Shown here piece by piece: positions 12,324-27,300 of a DNA stretch of 64,000 nt; within the stretch, counting starts at the first letter, position 1; each line of letters begins with the position of its first letter. The notes under the pieces were generated by a model. The model ran no database searches. It was given only the letters and a program-made list of their open reading frames with translations, and was not told where the DNA came from. The position numbers and the translations under genes are program-made. This stretch comes from Adiantum capillus-veneris (lineage: Eukaryota; Streptophyta; Polypodiopsida; Polypodiales; Pteridaceae), in assembly GCA_014529385.2 (NCBI GenBank), contig CM043950.1, positions 78,796,343 to 78,860,342 of the forward strand. The letters run 5' to 3'.

Positions 12324-15300
12324 GTGCGCGCATGCGCACGCATACATAAGTAACACACAGCAAAAAAAAGAACAAAAACCATGCTTGGCAAAGCATGAAA
12401 AGGGCAAAAAGCCTTGAAAGGAGTGCAAAGAGGGAAGCAAAAGAGCAAAGTGCCGAGTGGAGACACGATTTACACAACAGAGTAGAGCACCTCCCATGTA
12501 TCACTCTACGCATGTGAGCGCGTATATGGATGCGCACATGCCACACACTCTTTTTTTTTGTTTAATAAGTGCATTTGATTAATTTACAAGTGGGAAACCT
12601 CCAAAGAGGGAAAACCCACAACAAGAAGTCGATACATCAGGGTGAACACCTATGTGTTCAAGTATAAAAAGGCTCTATAAGCAAACATAAGAAAGCTGAT
12701 AAAGGTCAGGCGATATATCCCCAGCAGCAAGGGCAAAGCGCAAGGATTGCCGAAGAGACATCTTGAAGTAGGGGAAAGGGTCCAGATCAATGCGGTCAAA
12801 CATGCGGGAGTTGCGTTGGCGCCAAATACTCCAGAAGGTCCAATATCTGACCCATGTGAAGAAAGTAGCAAAAGACTTTAACGCCGGCGACATGAATCCA
12901 AAAAGGCAGAATTTCTTATGAAAGACCGCTACGGGAAAACGGAGACGCACAAGTGAAGAAACCTGAGCAATAAAGACTCTAGTACAGCGACAATCCCACA
13001 ACAAGTGTTGAATAGATTCTTCGGAAGCAGAGCAATGAACGCAGCGTGAGGAGCTAACCCGGCGCTTTTGCAAAAAAGAACCAACCGGCAGAACACCCAT
13101 CAAGCAACGCCATAGAAATAGCCGTTCCTTAAGAGGCAAATGGATCTTCCAAATGGCAGTAAGGGGTTTCTGCCACCACCGGGTGGAATGCTGTAGTGAC
13201 CATAGGGCATTGCAGTGGTCCGCAAGCCACGGATCGGGCAACAAAATGTTTATAAACCTGGCGAGCAGAAACTGTAGTGAAGTTGAATTGATGTAGTCGC
13301 CAATCCATGATACGGCCTCCATCAGCCAGAGGAAGAATGGGGAGTAGGTCAGCCAGCATGAGGTGCAATTGCCACCAGAGAGGTCGATAATGCATGCCCA
13401 AACCAAAATTGTGTGCCATCTCGTCAAAATGAAGCACATTCCCTTCCGAATTCACGACATCAGCAACCATACGCAGCCCACGACGAGAAAGAAAGTAAGC
13501 TTGGAGTGGGAAGCTATCCACCAAAGTCAGCGGGAATGCCCTGCTCCAATGAATGCTTTCCAACCTCCAAAAGTTACCTTCATGCTCGGTGGAACCAGCC
13601 CATGTCAAATGTAAGGTGACCTTTTTCCAATCCAATTAAAAGTAGAGATGAGAGGAAAGCCAGGAATATGTCCATCAAGTTTCCAAAACACAAACTCCCG
13701 AAGAGATGAATGCCAGTGGCCAAATGAGGAGGTAACCATACATGCCACACACACACGAGCATGCACTATTGCAAAGATCACCGTATCAAAATATGCAGAC
13801 CAAACTAAGCCATATTGAAGCCTAGCAATAAACAAAGCGTTAAATGGGAGAAAGCTAAATCTATTAAACTTTTAAAGATGCTTACTTGCATGACTGTTCG
13901 TATCACAAATTGACGGTTGTAAATCAATATTCCTTTGCAACACCTACATACAATAGAAAAAATAACACACTAACAAAACGTTTTCGGGTTTTACAGTGAG
14001 GGAAATTGACTGATATGCTTTTTCCATATGCTTCATAAAAGCTTGACTGTCCTCATCACAAAAAATTGAAAAATACTAAATGACTAAATTACAAATAGCG
14101 CTAAATTACTCTAGTTGTTAAAGTTACTAAATGACTAACTTACAAATAGCGCTACAGTAGTTAACATAAATAGGAACTTTCTTCAATGCTGAGTAGATGC
14201 TATATCTTTCATCCCCTTACGTTTTGATCAGTTCGTTCTTTTACCTAACCTGATAAGCCCTGTTAGCTCCTAAAAAGCAACGAATTTGATTCTTCCATTC
14301 ATGTGAAGAAGATTAAAAGTGTTTTGCGACTAAGCATAAAAAAGGTGCTTTAATCGACGAACAAGAAGGAATAAAAGATTGGAGGGAGGCTTTCATGAAA
14401 AGGAAACTAACTGCATCCTTGATGAACCTATACCAGAGTCCAGTGCACTTTCCTCAACATACGAATATGTTGAGAGCTTGACTTGCATGTTAATCACTAT
14501 ACCACTTGTAATAACAAAATAGGTTAACAACCAATTTTCCTCACTGATACCCCAACCCTAGGGCAACCAGTACCTTTCCCCAAAAAGTCTTCATCCACCA
14601 GGTTATAAACCCTGTCACACATACAATTATTCTGCTATACCTTAGTCGTCGAGACACAAACTAAGAAACTGTTTAAAACATCTGTACAAAACAGGCAATC
14701 AAGGTATCCACATATACATATAGAGACAGTATCAAATAAGTATCAAGGATAAGACAAATTTGAAATTTTACTCTCTTAACAAAAACTGGAAATTAGGGAA
14801 CAAATTAAAGGAACGAGTCACGCAGACACATAGACACGACATTGAGCACACAGTTGAATCAGCAGCACGACCTGCCCTCTATAACATCATTATACAGAGC
14901 CAGTGTGCGTTTCTACCTACTCACCCTTTTAATTGTGATTGCTAGATGTCATCACTTATGCTTTTTTCCATATGCTATTGAAATTTCCCATTGTTTTCAA
15001 CATGATGGTTGACAAATTTATTTAACAAAATAGACCCACAGATGTGAATTAGACATTCTTTTCGCTATAAGTAGCAAGGGAAAAGCAAGTACTAAGTATT
15101 TTTTCATGAAAGGATGAAAAGAAATGTTTTTAAAGCTTCAAAAAGGAGAGGAAGAGGCATTCTATATCAGAGTTAACTATTGGACACCGGATTCTTCACA
15201 GATGCAAAAATTGAGCACTAGGTGTCAAAATTGCACAACCGAAGACTCCCAAGAAAGCTCTCTTCCAAGCAGTAGATCTCTAGGATACCTTTTTAATGTT

Positions 15301-18300
15301 CCTTGAGATTCTCATGGTTGCTGATCAGCAGCTTTGTACAAGGAAAGCAGCTCTATTGCAACCATGCTTGCACTTCACAAAAACGCCTAAAATTCCAAGG
15401 GCCCTTTGGAGAATACTAGATATTAATGCGTACAAATGCCTTTCTCTGCAGGGATTTTAATAATGCACCAAAACCTTGCAGATAATACTACTGGCCATTC
15501 TCACATGCTTCATATGGAACGGCAATCGTGGGACCAATTTATGTCGACCTGTGATGGGCTTGATTTGTGGCCCTTTTTGCATGCGACTGATCCAGGCTTT
15601 ACTTTTCAGCACAATGCTCAATCCATGTATCGCGCTCGGCTGGATCGCTGATATCTTTTTCACATGCAACAATATGATGACTTTGTATACGAGATGAGGA
15701 TTGATTATGCTATGTGTCTCTCGGATCATTTTCCCGTATGCTTGAAACTTCGTTTTGGCTCTTTTGATGTCAATGATCGCCTACCCAAGAAAAGACTTCT
15801 GCATGTCAATAATGCTTATCTCAAGCATGAGCCTTTTCGCACTATGATTGTGAATATCATTCCAACTTTGCTCTCCCAGATGTATGTTGACATGGACATA
15901 GCATGGTTTCGTTTTGTTATGCGTGTTCAATCAATTATACAGGATTATGGCAGGGATTATTTGTCACAATTAAGGGAACAAGTTAACCAGGCAAAGGATG
16001 CTTGTAGCCGATTAATGCACTTGGCTAATCATTCTTCTCTTACTGATGCTCAAATGACTAAGTTGTTTTCTGCTCGTGCAATATTAAGGTGCAATGATGA
16101 GAGGAAAAAGGCCAAATGGCAGACTCGAGCTCGTCAACAGGCTTTTGCAGATAAAGGATGTGCTTCTAAACAATTCTTTCAGCATTTGCATCACTCGAGG
16201 TAGTCTCAAGCTATACGGAGAGTTAAATTACCGTAAGGGGAGTGGACCTCTACTATTCGAGAGCTAGCACTAGCCCTACGCTCTCATTATAGCAAGATTT
16301 TTGAGGCCCCTTCTTCTCCCACGAGAGAAGCTCGCCAAGCGCATCACATGTTTCTATCGCATGTTACTTCCATTCTCTTGGTGCGGCAGGCTCAAGACTT
16401 GGAAGCGATCTATCAGGTGCATCAGGTGGTTGATGACTCGGGTTATGTTCTTTCTTTTGTTGATGCCGTCTCCCGCTTTCGGTTGGGTCTTCACTATTCT
16501 CCTCTCTGGCGGGAGATTCAAAACATGCTTGCTGCTCATTCGCCCATTCCTCCTCTACATGAAGACTCTCGCTTCTTTGATTGGAATCTGGCTACTACTA
16601 GATTGGACTGCATCTTAGCTGCCAATGTCTATGCCATTCTTCAGTTTGATGTATGGATTGTGCATCGAGGTAATCAGTTGTGATCGCTTTCCGAGTCATC
16701 CTTGTGGTGGCAACATGCATTGTCTCGCATTTGGCAGAGTCATCTGCCTTTGAAGGAACGTGTTTTCTTGTGGCGGTGCTTGGTGGGAGCTCTACCTGTT
16801 GGCAGTGTGTTGCATGCTCGGCATATTGCGCCTTCTCGCTGCCCCAGATGCCTTGAAGCTGAGGAGATTGTGCCACACTTGATGTGGTGTTGTCGTCACT
16901 CCAGAGCCTTCATTCGGCAAGTGTTGACTGCTCTTCGACTACGTTTTCCTTCCGGCTCCTTTCACAGACGATTTTGGCTTTTTGGGGTGCTTCGGTCACC
17001 ACAATCTCAGTTTGCGGTCTTCTTCACCTGCGACAGATTTTAGACTATGTGGGCCATTTGGCATCATAGGAACTCCTTGATGTTCCAGGGCACTTTTGTT
17101 GACCCCTTTCCCTATTTCAAATTATCTCTTGGTCAAGCGCTGCATTTTGCATATGAAGCTGAAGACATCACTCTTGATGCCTACAGGATTTACTTTGACT
17201 GTTTCTAGCCTTCGGAGCCTCATAGTGCTCCGTCTTTTGTATCCCTTTCTTTTCGTGGGTTTTCCTCGCTTTGAGGTTTCCCAAATGTAAATTAATCAAA
17301 GCAGATTTACAAAAAAAAGAAGTGTGTGTGTTTACAAAGAGTTCTAGTGCCAAGTGGGTGACTTTCTTCTTCTGTCTAAGCCTCTAATGGGCTATATTGG
17401 ACAAGTGGCCAATTCTTCACCTGTGTGTGTGGTTGCTTGCTACCTGCCATGCTTGAACTGCCCTTCACTAGGGTCGCCTCATACTTTCCATGCTTGAACA
17501 ATAGGGTCGTCTGGTAGTTTCTATGCTTGAACTACAATCCCACTACAGTTGCCTCGTGCTTGCTATGCTTGAACTACAACCTCCCATGCATGGACTCCAG
17601 TTGACTTGCATGGGTTGCTACCTGCCATGCATGGACTCGAATAGCTTTGCATGGTCCATCACCTGCTATGCATGGACTCCATTTACTTTGCATAGCCCAT
17701 TCAAGTGTCCACCTACCCTGCATGCTCTGCCAAATGCTAAGCGCCAGTAGCCTTGCCCCTTTCTATGGGTCACCTTGCATGCTCTACTAGCTTCCCACTC
17801 TAGGGCGCCATGCATCACAAGCAGAAGAACCTTCGGCAGCTCTCCTACAACTTCTCAACTGAATCCTGCAAAATCAACAAGCATATCGATGCATTCAACG
17901 CTTGCAGATATTCAGCCTTGTCCATGGCTATTAGCCAAATGAGTGACAATTGCAGATCAGCCCTACAATGGTCAAAATTGGTGACATTCCCTCCCCTTAA
18001 AAGAAGAGTAATCATCCCCGATTACACCTATAGACAACATAAAACTCAATAACCATGGCTTACATGCAAATTATCGTGCCAATGCATCGCTACAAAGTAT
18101 AGCCTACACATCATAATGCATTCATTATTAACATAGATACTGGTTCATACGAGTCCAACATAGATATTGGTTCATGCGGGTCCAACATTTCACATTGGAC
18201 TTCACATCTTGATTCAACATTCCACATTGGATTTCACCTTTGGTCCAACCTTTCACATTAGACTCATCCGGAGGTTAATCACTAGCTATCACCCCTTGAG

Positions 18301-21300
18301 TTGACATTTCACATCAAACAATTCAAGGTATACCAATGGACAAAGTATTCAGAGGTAGTATGTTGTAGACATACATCCCTCATAGAAGTCTCACGAGCAG
18401 AGTGTTATCAGCTCAGTATCTCAGATGTGTTAAAACTAACATAACCATGACTACTATGTTCTCACATCGGTCAATATGGTTGATAAGAGGGTGGAGTGCT
18501 CTCTTTTATGCAGCAGGAACTACACCAAAGCAACTATTGAGACGATCTGACCAAGCTTTTTTTGTGTGAAAGCTCCAAAACCAAAGGTCTTAGGGAATAG
18601 ATCACAAACCTGAGGGTTATCTGCAATTCACCCTCCACTCCATCCAACTTATTCGGCATTACCAAGTCATATCAGGCCTACCTCCAAATAATTCAGAAGG
18701 ATCTACCCTTTTATCTTATTGTAATCTTACATATACTTCGAATTGTATCACCACTAAGTATTTGAAGACGAATTAGTGGATCTATCACAATCCTTCTTTT
18801 CAAAACAAAACAAGAGTCCTTCACTAGTATGTATCTCTTGCTTTCACCAACAAAACTTTATTTAACCTAGCCCCATAGAGTTATTGATGGATCTTTGCAA
18901 ATAAAATCGGATTGACTAGCGCTTGAGCTCAGCAATCTATAAAAGGTCTTTCCTTCATGTGCAAAGGTTTATTCTTGCCGAAGGCACTCCATTTCTTCAA
19001 AAAGTAAGCTTTCACCAAGTATATTGTACGCATCCCAAGCATGGGCGATCATCTGTTGAATGCTTTTAGCCTTTTTCTTCAGGCAATAACCTCTTTACGC
19101 CGCCCACTACAAACAATACTTTTCCAAGTGCTCCTCTAGAGTAACCAGTTGGAAAGAAGCTACAGGAAGGCACACATTCCACAACTTTTGATCATAATCT
19201 TAAGGGTATCTTTCTCTTCAAATAGCATGCATCGGTCTCAAAAGATGGTGTCAACCACATAGATGCAAAAAGTTGCTTGGACTCAACCCATATTTTGGGA
19301 GCTTGGTCTTGCAACAAGAGTGTTGACCACTGCTATTGAGTATTCCCCTTCAAGAAAAAGGAAGCCTTGTTATACGTAGGCAAAGGCCTTGTGTTCGTCC
19401 TTGGAGCTATAAAAGGTATCAAACTTGACGCTTTGGCCTTCTTCCTTGTAATCTTCATTTTCAGCTTGCATAAGTAGAATTTCAGCACTTGGACAATGTA
19501 CATATTAGACAGAGTAATTAGGACGCAGAGAGTCTGACAAGTAGAGATGGAGAGGCGGAGTTCCTCCCGTACGTGGTAATGGCCCCTAAATAGGCCGCCC
19601 TTTAGGTATTTGTATTATTTACTTAAAAGACAATGCTCGTGAGAGATGGCGCTGTCACGCATTTTTTGGATAAGCATGAAGTCACTGAGTCATGCCACTA
19701 AGCTTGCTCACTAGCTTTGAGTACATAGATGTACATAATGCTTTGAGTTTTCAGAGTGCTCTTGTAACGTATAAAAGCTTGGTTTTGCTTAGTCATTTGC
19801 AAGAGTTTTGGGTTGGTCGAACTCTTAAAAGGTGGTTTTCAATGAGTACTCTCAATCATGCTTGATAGCCGGTGAAATGGACTCATACATCATAAGTTAT
19901 ATGCATTGGAAGTGAGCGGTTCCTTACTTAGAAAGTGAGTGCGGATGCATGCAGAGAAAGGCAAGTGGGCTAATTTGATGGATTTAATTAGAAAAGGTGT
20001 GGCTGAGGATTTCTGGAAATAGCCAAAGTGCTAAGCTCCGAGCCGGGCTTTACAGCATCGCATTCGGTGCTCGGAGTCACCCACCATGCCTCCGCCAAGA
20101 TTGCTCGATGTGGGGGGCAAAACAAAAAATTCATTGGCTTAAGTGGGGAGGTGGGAGGATGGTGCCAAGTGGCAATGGAGTAATCTCACATGGAGGCCCG
20201 AGGGGAGCAAGTGGAAATTGGAGGGTATAAGGGGGAGAGTGGGTACCTCCTAAAGGTGTATCAAAGCAGCTAATGCAGCTTCCTTGCCTTGCTTGTGAGG
20301 GCTCGTGGGTGTTGGGGGAGAGAGGGGGCGCCATTTTGAGTCCACACTAGCTGCCCAGGCAGGCCACCTTTTTGGTCCACTGGACATCCCTTGTCCCCAC
20401 TTGCCTTGGTAAAAAAGGGCCGACAACTCATTTTTGACCCAAAAAAGGCCAAAATTGGACCAATTAAACGGTGCCCAAGGAGAGAACCATGTCCACTAAG
20501 AAGAGAGATGTCCACTAAGAAGAGAGAGAAAATCCCTTGGGATAAGAGCAAAAAAAAATCCCCTTTTAATAGCTGCAATTCCCTACACACCATTTTTCCT
20601 TACAAAGATTAGCTTTTTTGGAGCTTTTGAGAGATACCCCAACTTCGAAAGCTTGTAACTCTTTCGTCTGGTGTCGGAATCAAGCATATGGATACTCTAC
20701 GGAGGTCTGCACGACACAAGCTTCATCTTTATGGTCTTGGTTTTCATCAATTTTAATCATGGTTCGGGTTAGGGCTGTTTTCCACCCGACTCTACAAGTG
20801 TTCGACATAGGTGTTTTCCACAGCTTTTGTGGTGTTTCTTTCCGACGGTGTGGTGTGTGCAACGCTATAGGGGTTCTCATTTTCCTTCTTGTTCGCACGC
20901 TAACATCGTTTTGGTGCCTCCACGGAGGAGCAAGTGCTCCTATGCTCCAATTCTTGTGAAATATGTCTATTCTGTAACTGAATGTAAAAGGGATGTGGGT
21001 CCTTATGGACAACCGCCTATGTATGTGCAAATTGTGGACAGCACTTGAGGCGGTCGCATAATTGGATTGCAGCCTTTGGAAGGTCGTGAGGTTTTGTGAA
21101 GCCAAGCACTAGGGGCCGGGTTACCTAGTGTGAGGTGGATTAGGTACTGGAGCGATCCATCGACATCCCTCGAGCTTTCGATGTCACATGTAAGTGTTTT
21201 TTGTTTCAATCAAACATGGCATACGAGTTCCCACAATTTCATGGATTGCCTAATGAAAATGTGCAGACGTTTATTGAAAAGTTGGAAGTCAATTGTTTAC

Positions 21301-24300
21301 AGCGTAATATACTAGACCAAGCTATATTGTTGCTTCTGCTGCAATATAGTTTACAGGATGAGACAAAAGTTTGGTTACACAATTTTGAGGAGTTGATGCA
21401 AGCTCATAACCCCGGGGGTGGTTTTGGACCAATCGTGTGAAGCAAGCCTTGCTAGCACAATACCGATCCATCAAAGTACCAAATAAAGTTTGGCATGAAA
21501 TTTTGGGATACACTCAGAGGGCTAATCAAAGTGTTGATGATTTTGTCATGCAGTTCACCCGTTTATGGGATAAATGGGGCCCGCGCTTTGGGAAATGAGA
21601 TCCCTCCATCCATGTTAAAGAAGGACCATTTTGTGGCAAACCTAAAAGAGAGTCTAAAGTTCAAAATTGAGCTGAAAAGGCCCGCCACCTTCGAGGAGGC
21701 AGTCGCCATTGCCAGAGAGAAAGAATGGAAAGCTCAAAGGCTTAATGAATACGGGAAAGCGGTCCCTGAGTAAAATAATGGTAGCCAAAAGGAGGAGAAT
21801 CAGGCAGAAGTTGGAGGCCAACCTGTTCAAAGGGCTGCTAACACCAAACAGTTGCAACGGAATATGCAAAACATGATGACCATGATGCAGGAATTACGAC
21901 TTAGTGTTCTTGGTGGTGGAGGTGGTCGTGGTCGTGGACATGGTAGAGGGATGGCTAAGGCATGTGAGGCTCATCCTAATGCTAATGTGGGTCGTGGAAA
22001 AGGTGGTTTTGAGCCGCAGAGGAGGTTCATTCCTACTTGTTATAATTGTGGTGAGCTTGGTAACATCAGCACTTATTGTCCAAAGCCAACAAGGATGGGA
22101 GGGGATATGTTTCCATCACTTCCTCAGCAGATTCCTAACAGAGCTAATGATTATGCATTGGATATACGGGGAGATCAAGGTACTGGACAAGAAAATCAAG
22201 CCTCAACCTCTGGTGGTCATGTGGGTATTCTACGGGTAGAAAAGAAAAACGTAGATGTGTTGCCAGTAGGCAAAAGAGAGAGGGAAGGCTATGCAGCACC
22301 AAGGCCTAGCAGAAAGAAAGGGAAGGAGAAGGAGAGCGAAGATACAAAAGTCAAGAGAAAGAGAAAGCCTCGTAGGCGATTTGAAGTGGCAGATTTGCCT
22401 TTGGGAGAAGGCCAAACAACTTACAGTTTAAAGGAAGACCTGATTGGGAGGAAAGTAGATAGTACTTTTGGACAGTTGATGAATATGGTGCCCAAACTTA
22501 AAAGGCAGTGGAAGTCATTAGTGAATCCAGAAAAAGAGCCGAAGTATGGACAAGTTAGAGTGTTGTCCGTGGGAGAGTTACCCAACATTTGTCCTGTGGT
22601 GAATGCTTGGCACAAAGGTGCGGACATGGGAGAAGCTTACATTGACGGAGGTGCTCAAGTTTGTGTGATCACACAGTCATGTGTCGAGAGACTGGGTCTC
22701 ATTACATGCGGAAGCTCTGGGTTCCGGATTCGACTAGCAAACCATGCCAAGGTGAAATGTTTGAGGATGATCAAGAATTTGGAAGTTGAAGTCTTTAACG
22801 TGAAAGTTATGGTGAACTTTCATGTTATGCCAGCTGGTCTAGGAGTCTTTCCTCTCATTTTGGGACGACCTTGGTTGAGAGTTGTTGGTGCCGTGCAAGA
22901 TTGGGGCAAGGGCACAATCGGTGTGCATAGCAAGAAGGGTGAAAAGAGGGTGTTTGATATGACTACCAAACAACCTATGGCACTTGAAAATGTGAGTGAG
23001 AATGATGAGTCCGAAACTACCAGTGATGACAGTTCTGAAGACTCAGAAAGTAGCACTACTTCGAGTTTTAGTGATGAGGGTGAAGTGTCATTCTTGTTGT
23101 TGGACGAGAAACAGAGAGAAGTTAGTGAAGTGCTGCAATTATCAGGGAATATAAATGCTTCAAGCCGTTTAGAGCAACTTGAAGAGTTGATGCAACCTAA
23201 ATAAGAACTGGCAGTGAAGAAAGAGTTGATTCAAAATATGTTGAGTACTAATTTGACGCAAGGAGAAAGAAGGGAGTACTTAGCAATGTAGGACAGTTTT
23301 CCAAATCTTTTCATTACCTTATATCAAGAAATAAGGGTTTTGTTGGGGATCCTGTGAAGATCGAGCTAGTTGAAGGGACAAAGCCAATACGGCAGAAATT
23401 AAGGAGGATGGGCAAGGAGCAGATGAATGCCTTAAAGGAAGAAGTGGATAAGCTATTGGATGCAAGGTTTATTGTGCTAGTCGATAATGTTGAATGGGTG
23501 AGCCCTGTAGTGGTCACTCCAAAAAAAGATGGGCGTTGGAGAGTTTGTGTTGATTACAAGCCACTAAATGCGGTGACCAAGAAAGATCCTTACCCTTTGC
23601 CTTTAATTGATCGATTATTAGATGCAATGGCTGGTTTTGAAAGATACAGTGTCTGTGATGGGTATTCAAGATACTTTCAGCTTATCCTTAATCCTGAAGA
23701 TAAGAAAAATACTACTTTTATCACACCATGGGGTTGTTTCTGCTTTTGTTGCCTTCCTTTTGGGTTGACAAATGGGCCAGGAGCCTTTGAAAGAAAAGTC
23801 GAGTGTCAAAGAGCCAGAGCTTCGTCCGAGGCTCCTGAAACTGAACCTGTGAACACATCTTTTCCAATCTACCCAATGCTGCATGGGCTATGGTCAATCT
23901 AGTCTCTGCTGCCCTCCTCAATGAAAATGTTGGCCTACTAAAAACCACTCCAAGGTAAGTGTAAGCATCTGTATTCTCTACCTTCTCCTGGCCGTATGTG
24001 AAGGCGGGCACTGACCTCCTGATCCACTGTGGGGTGGTATTAAATATCATGACCTTGGTTTTACCGAGGTTGACAGACAAACCGCTTTCCTGGGCAAACC
24101 TATGCAAAGCATCCAAGTGATGTTGCATCCCCTCCGGAGAGTCGAAGATCAACACAATATCATCAGCATATAACAATAGTGGAATCCATGTCCCTGCCAG
24201 CTGTGCACCTCTATCACCACCTCTCTCAATGTCGTCAGAAACCTCATCTACATACATACCAAATAGAGTAGGAGAGAGCGGGCAGCCCTGCTTCACCCCA

Positions 24301-27300
24301 ATAGTGGAGTAAACCGGTGTGGATAGACCCTCTGGGGTGCCTACCTGCCCCACTACTGACCTGTATAATGCCATGACCCCCCAAATGAGCTCTGCCGGTA
24401 CTCCCATCTGCTGTAATCTACGCATCAATCTAGCTCTGGGCACTGTGTCAAATGCTTTGCGGAAATCCACAAAGCTACAATAGATCCGTCTCCCACACGA
24501 TCTGCCCTTCTCAATGATGGCTCTGAGTGTCAAGATATGGTCAAGAGTAGCAAAACCCCTCCTGAAACCTGCCTGCCCGACTGCGAGTATCCTCTCCCTC
24601 TCTGCCCAACTACTCAGCTGCTGCTCAAGAATAGATGCGTAGAACCATGCCAATGTGTGTCCAATCATGATAGTGCGATAGTTCCCAGGCTCCATAGGGT
24701 CTCCCGACTTGAAGATAGGTACGATAGTAGATAGGCTCCAAGTATCACGCAAGCCCTAACACATGGCACGGTTAAACATAACTGCTAGACGCTCTGCTAG
24801 TAAATCTCTGGCATGTGTGAAATGCTCAGCCACTAAGCCATCATGATCATATGCTCTCCCAGTCCTCATCCTGTCAATGGCCTTCCTTACCATCTCAGCC
24901 GTGAAAAAAGCACATGTGTGTGGGCATGGATCAGGGGGGTCGAGAAGGGGGGGCTGCTCAGGAACCGTGTACAAAGATGATGCATACTGGCCCCAAGCCT
25001 CTGTAGAAGTGATGGCGGGGGGGGTGGCTCATGAAAGAGACTCTATGCCTCACGTGAGTGACTCAAGAATAGCTGGTATAGATCCTGCTCTAAGCGAGCC
25101 AAAAATGCCCTCTTCTTCCGCCACACTAGGCGTCGGAAGTCAATTTGTGACTGCCTGTGAGTGATGTCCCCCAAAAGCACCTCCCTCTAAAGTCTAGCTC
25201 TAGTGTCCCGGCATTCCTCATCATATCAACTGTTCTGGGGCATGCTTCCCGAACGGTGTCTCTGCTCAGGTTGGGTATGTGGGTATACCTCTGCTGCTGC
25301 ATCATGTAGTGTCTGTGTCAGTATAGTAGTAAGCTCCTCCAGAGGTCGCCCTGGCTCCTCTGTGCACAGGCGTCTGTACATCCCATCTATGTATACAGAG
25401 TCCGTCTCCCGCGTGTAGGTGTAGCGAGTAGGGGCTGCTGCTCGTAGCCTGTGTGCTACACTAAACTGAAAAGAAATGGTCAGCGGCACAAGAGCATGAT
25501 CCACTGCCACACCAGCAAGTCTGGGTCCAACTGTGAGGTCCTGGATAGATGAGGCTCGGCTATGCCATGACATAATCCACTGTGCTGGCTCCATGTCTGT
25601 GTGGAAAGCATGTAAAACCCCCCGCGGCGGGAAATCTCTGTAGGCCATTCAGGATGGCCAATCCATGTGCAGTCCCCATGTCTATCAAGTGTCGTCCATA
25701 CTCAGTGTGTTCTCCATCTTGTGATAGTCTGGATAGGCCCGTCTCTGCAACATCCAACTCTCTCACCATCTCCTCTGAAGTATCATAAAATACTGTCTGA
25801 TGATGGGCAGTCCTAGCATTGAAATCCCCTAGAATGATCATGTCACCATCTCTAGAGGACTCCCATATGTCATCATCCAGAATAGAGAAGGGGGACTGTC
25901 CTCTGGGTGGTGCATAAACTGACGTACTCGGGGGAAAGTAGCAAATAGCAATGTAAAGATATCTGCCCGTCTCTGCTCTCAATCTCACCCACATGTACCT
26001 AGCTTGCTCATCCCTGTGGGCTATATGTATCAATGGTTGCAACTCCTCCCTAAATAAAACTGCCACTCTTCCTGAGCCCCACCCTCTATGCTCTGATCGT
26101 GTCTCCTGTCTATAGGCTGTCTCCCATCTATATCCACTAATGTGAGGCATAGATTGCCCCGGGGCCTGATGTGTCTCAAAGTAGAAGACGATGTCTCTTC
26201 CCGTAAAACTATCCTCAAAAGCACCCACATCAAGGCGCATAGATCCATTACAATTCCAAGTGGCAACTTTGAGTGTGGTCCCATAGGTCTTGCACCGTCA
26301 TGTGGAGCGCCGCTCTACAATCACCACCCGGCCATCTCTGTAGAAGGCCGTCTTTCCTTTCTCCCTTGCCGCTTGAATCCCTGGCATTACCTCTCTCATA
26401 TGCGCAAGCTGTGTGAGAGTGAGGTCATCTCCAAGGAATATGCCCGTTTTCTTTAGTGTAGGGCGCTTCTTCAAGAAGTCCTTTGCCTCCATGGATGGGA
26501 AACGGATGATTAAAGCTCTCCCTTTTGAAGTCTCCCCATTGCCTTGTGTCTTCTTCCCTACCCTCCATGCCTTTGTGTGAGTAGCCTCACTACGCATCAT
26601 GCGGAGAAGTTCTTCGACTTCCCCTGCCACATCATCTCGGTCTTTTAGACCGGTTACTCTTATATGCAAGGCTCTAGTTTTCCTTCGCTGCTCTTCTTCT
26701 AGAGTCATGTTGATGATTGTAGGAGTGGGGACGGATGTGGTTTCTTTCCCTTTTCCTTTCTTAGCGACTTCTACCCATTTCTCGGCCTCATCCGCCTTCT
26801 TTTGCGTCTTCATGGTTTAATTGGTTGAGCCCTGAAGTGCCGAAGGGCAATCCCAACGCAAACCGTAGACATTGATAGTTTCTCATACACGCCTTGTTTC
26901 TAAATTACCATGTTATCGATCACATCCATCCACGAAGACGTTTTTACCACCTTCTGTTTCTCCTCTTCTGTGATCATCCGTACCTGCTCCGTTATGACCT
27001 CGATCTCGTCTATCACCGAGGGTTGAAATTCCCCTTCTTCAAGTCCACTGCTTACTCTATCCGCAAGCTCTCGCTTGAGGGCTGTGACCTCTTCTCTAAG
27101 TGCTTGTGAATCCGCCTTAAATGCTTGTAGCTCTGCGTGCAAGTCTTCTTTCTCCTTCTTCCATTGCGTGCCTTCATTGAGAAACATTTGAAGAAGATTG
27201 GCCTTCTCTTTCCACCATCCCTCCATCTCTGCTTTCCATTCTTTCATCTCCCTTTCCATTTGTGTTATCCGCTTGTTTGTAAGCGCAAAGGTTGCCTTCG

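Larger units (their letters stand above)
17330..19700 (-). mobile_element. Decayed LTR retrotransposon (family 2-like)
   Basis: At 17982-18030 the plus-strand text GTGACATTCCCTCCCCTTA, then AAAG...TAATCATCCCCGATTACAC, parallels the LTR end plus polypurine tract at 49376-49422 (GTGACATACCCCCCTCTTG...TAATCGCCCTCGATTACGC). On the right, about 19540-19620 (GGCGGAGTTCC...GGCCCCTAAATAGGCCGCCC) parallels the family 2 LTR at 55465-55520. This suggests a minus-strand element with 3' LTR left of 17987 and 5' LTR starting near 19480. The interior is too degraded to translate, and outer limits are uncertain. Confidence 0.4.

Noticed and set aside
11728-12546. 272-codon minus-strand Pro/Leu-rich frame
   Set aside because: A translation of a G-rich quasi-repeat and a (CT)n tract. 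Three overlapping frames are all open, as expected for a stop-poor repeat, and no domain is visible.
17440-17725. CRISPR-like spaced repeats
   Set aside because: Repeats are degenerate and unevenly spaced, in a plant retroelement context with no cas genes. A decayed minisatellite is the better reading.
24537-24734. Small plus-strand open frames opposite the LINE ORFs
   Set aside because: Antisense shadows of LINE A coding sequence; the motifs are on the minus strand. The same applies to many frames at 31306-35277, 38964-39403 and 58655-60575.
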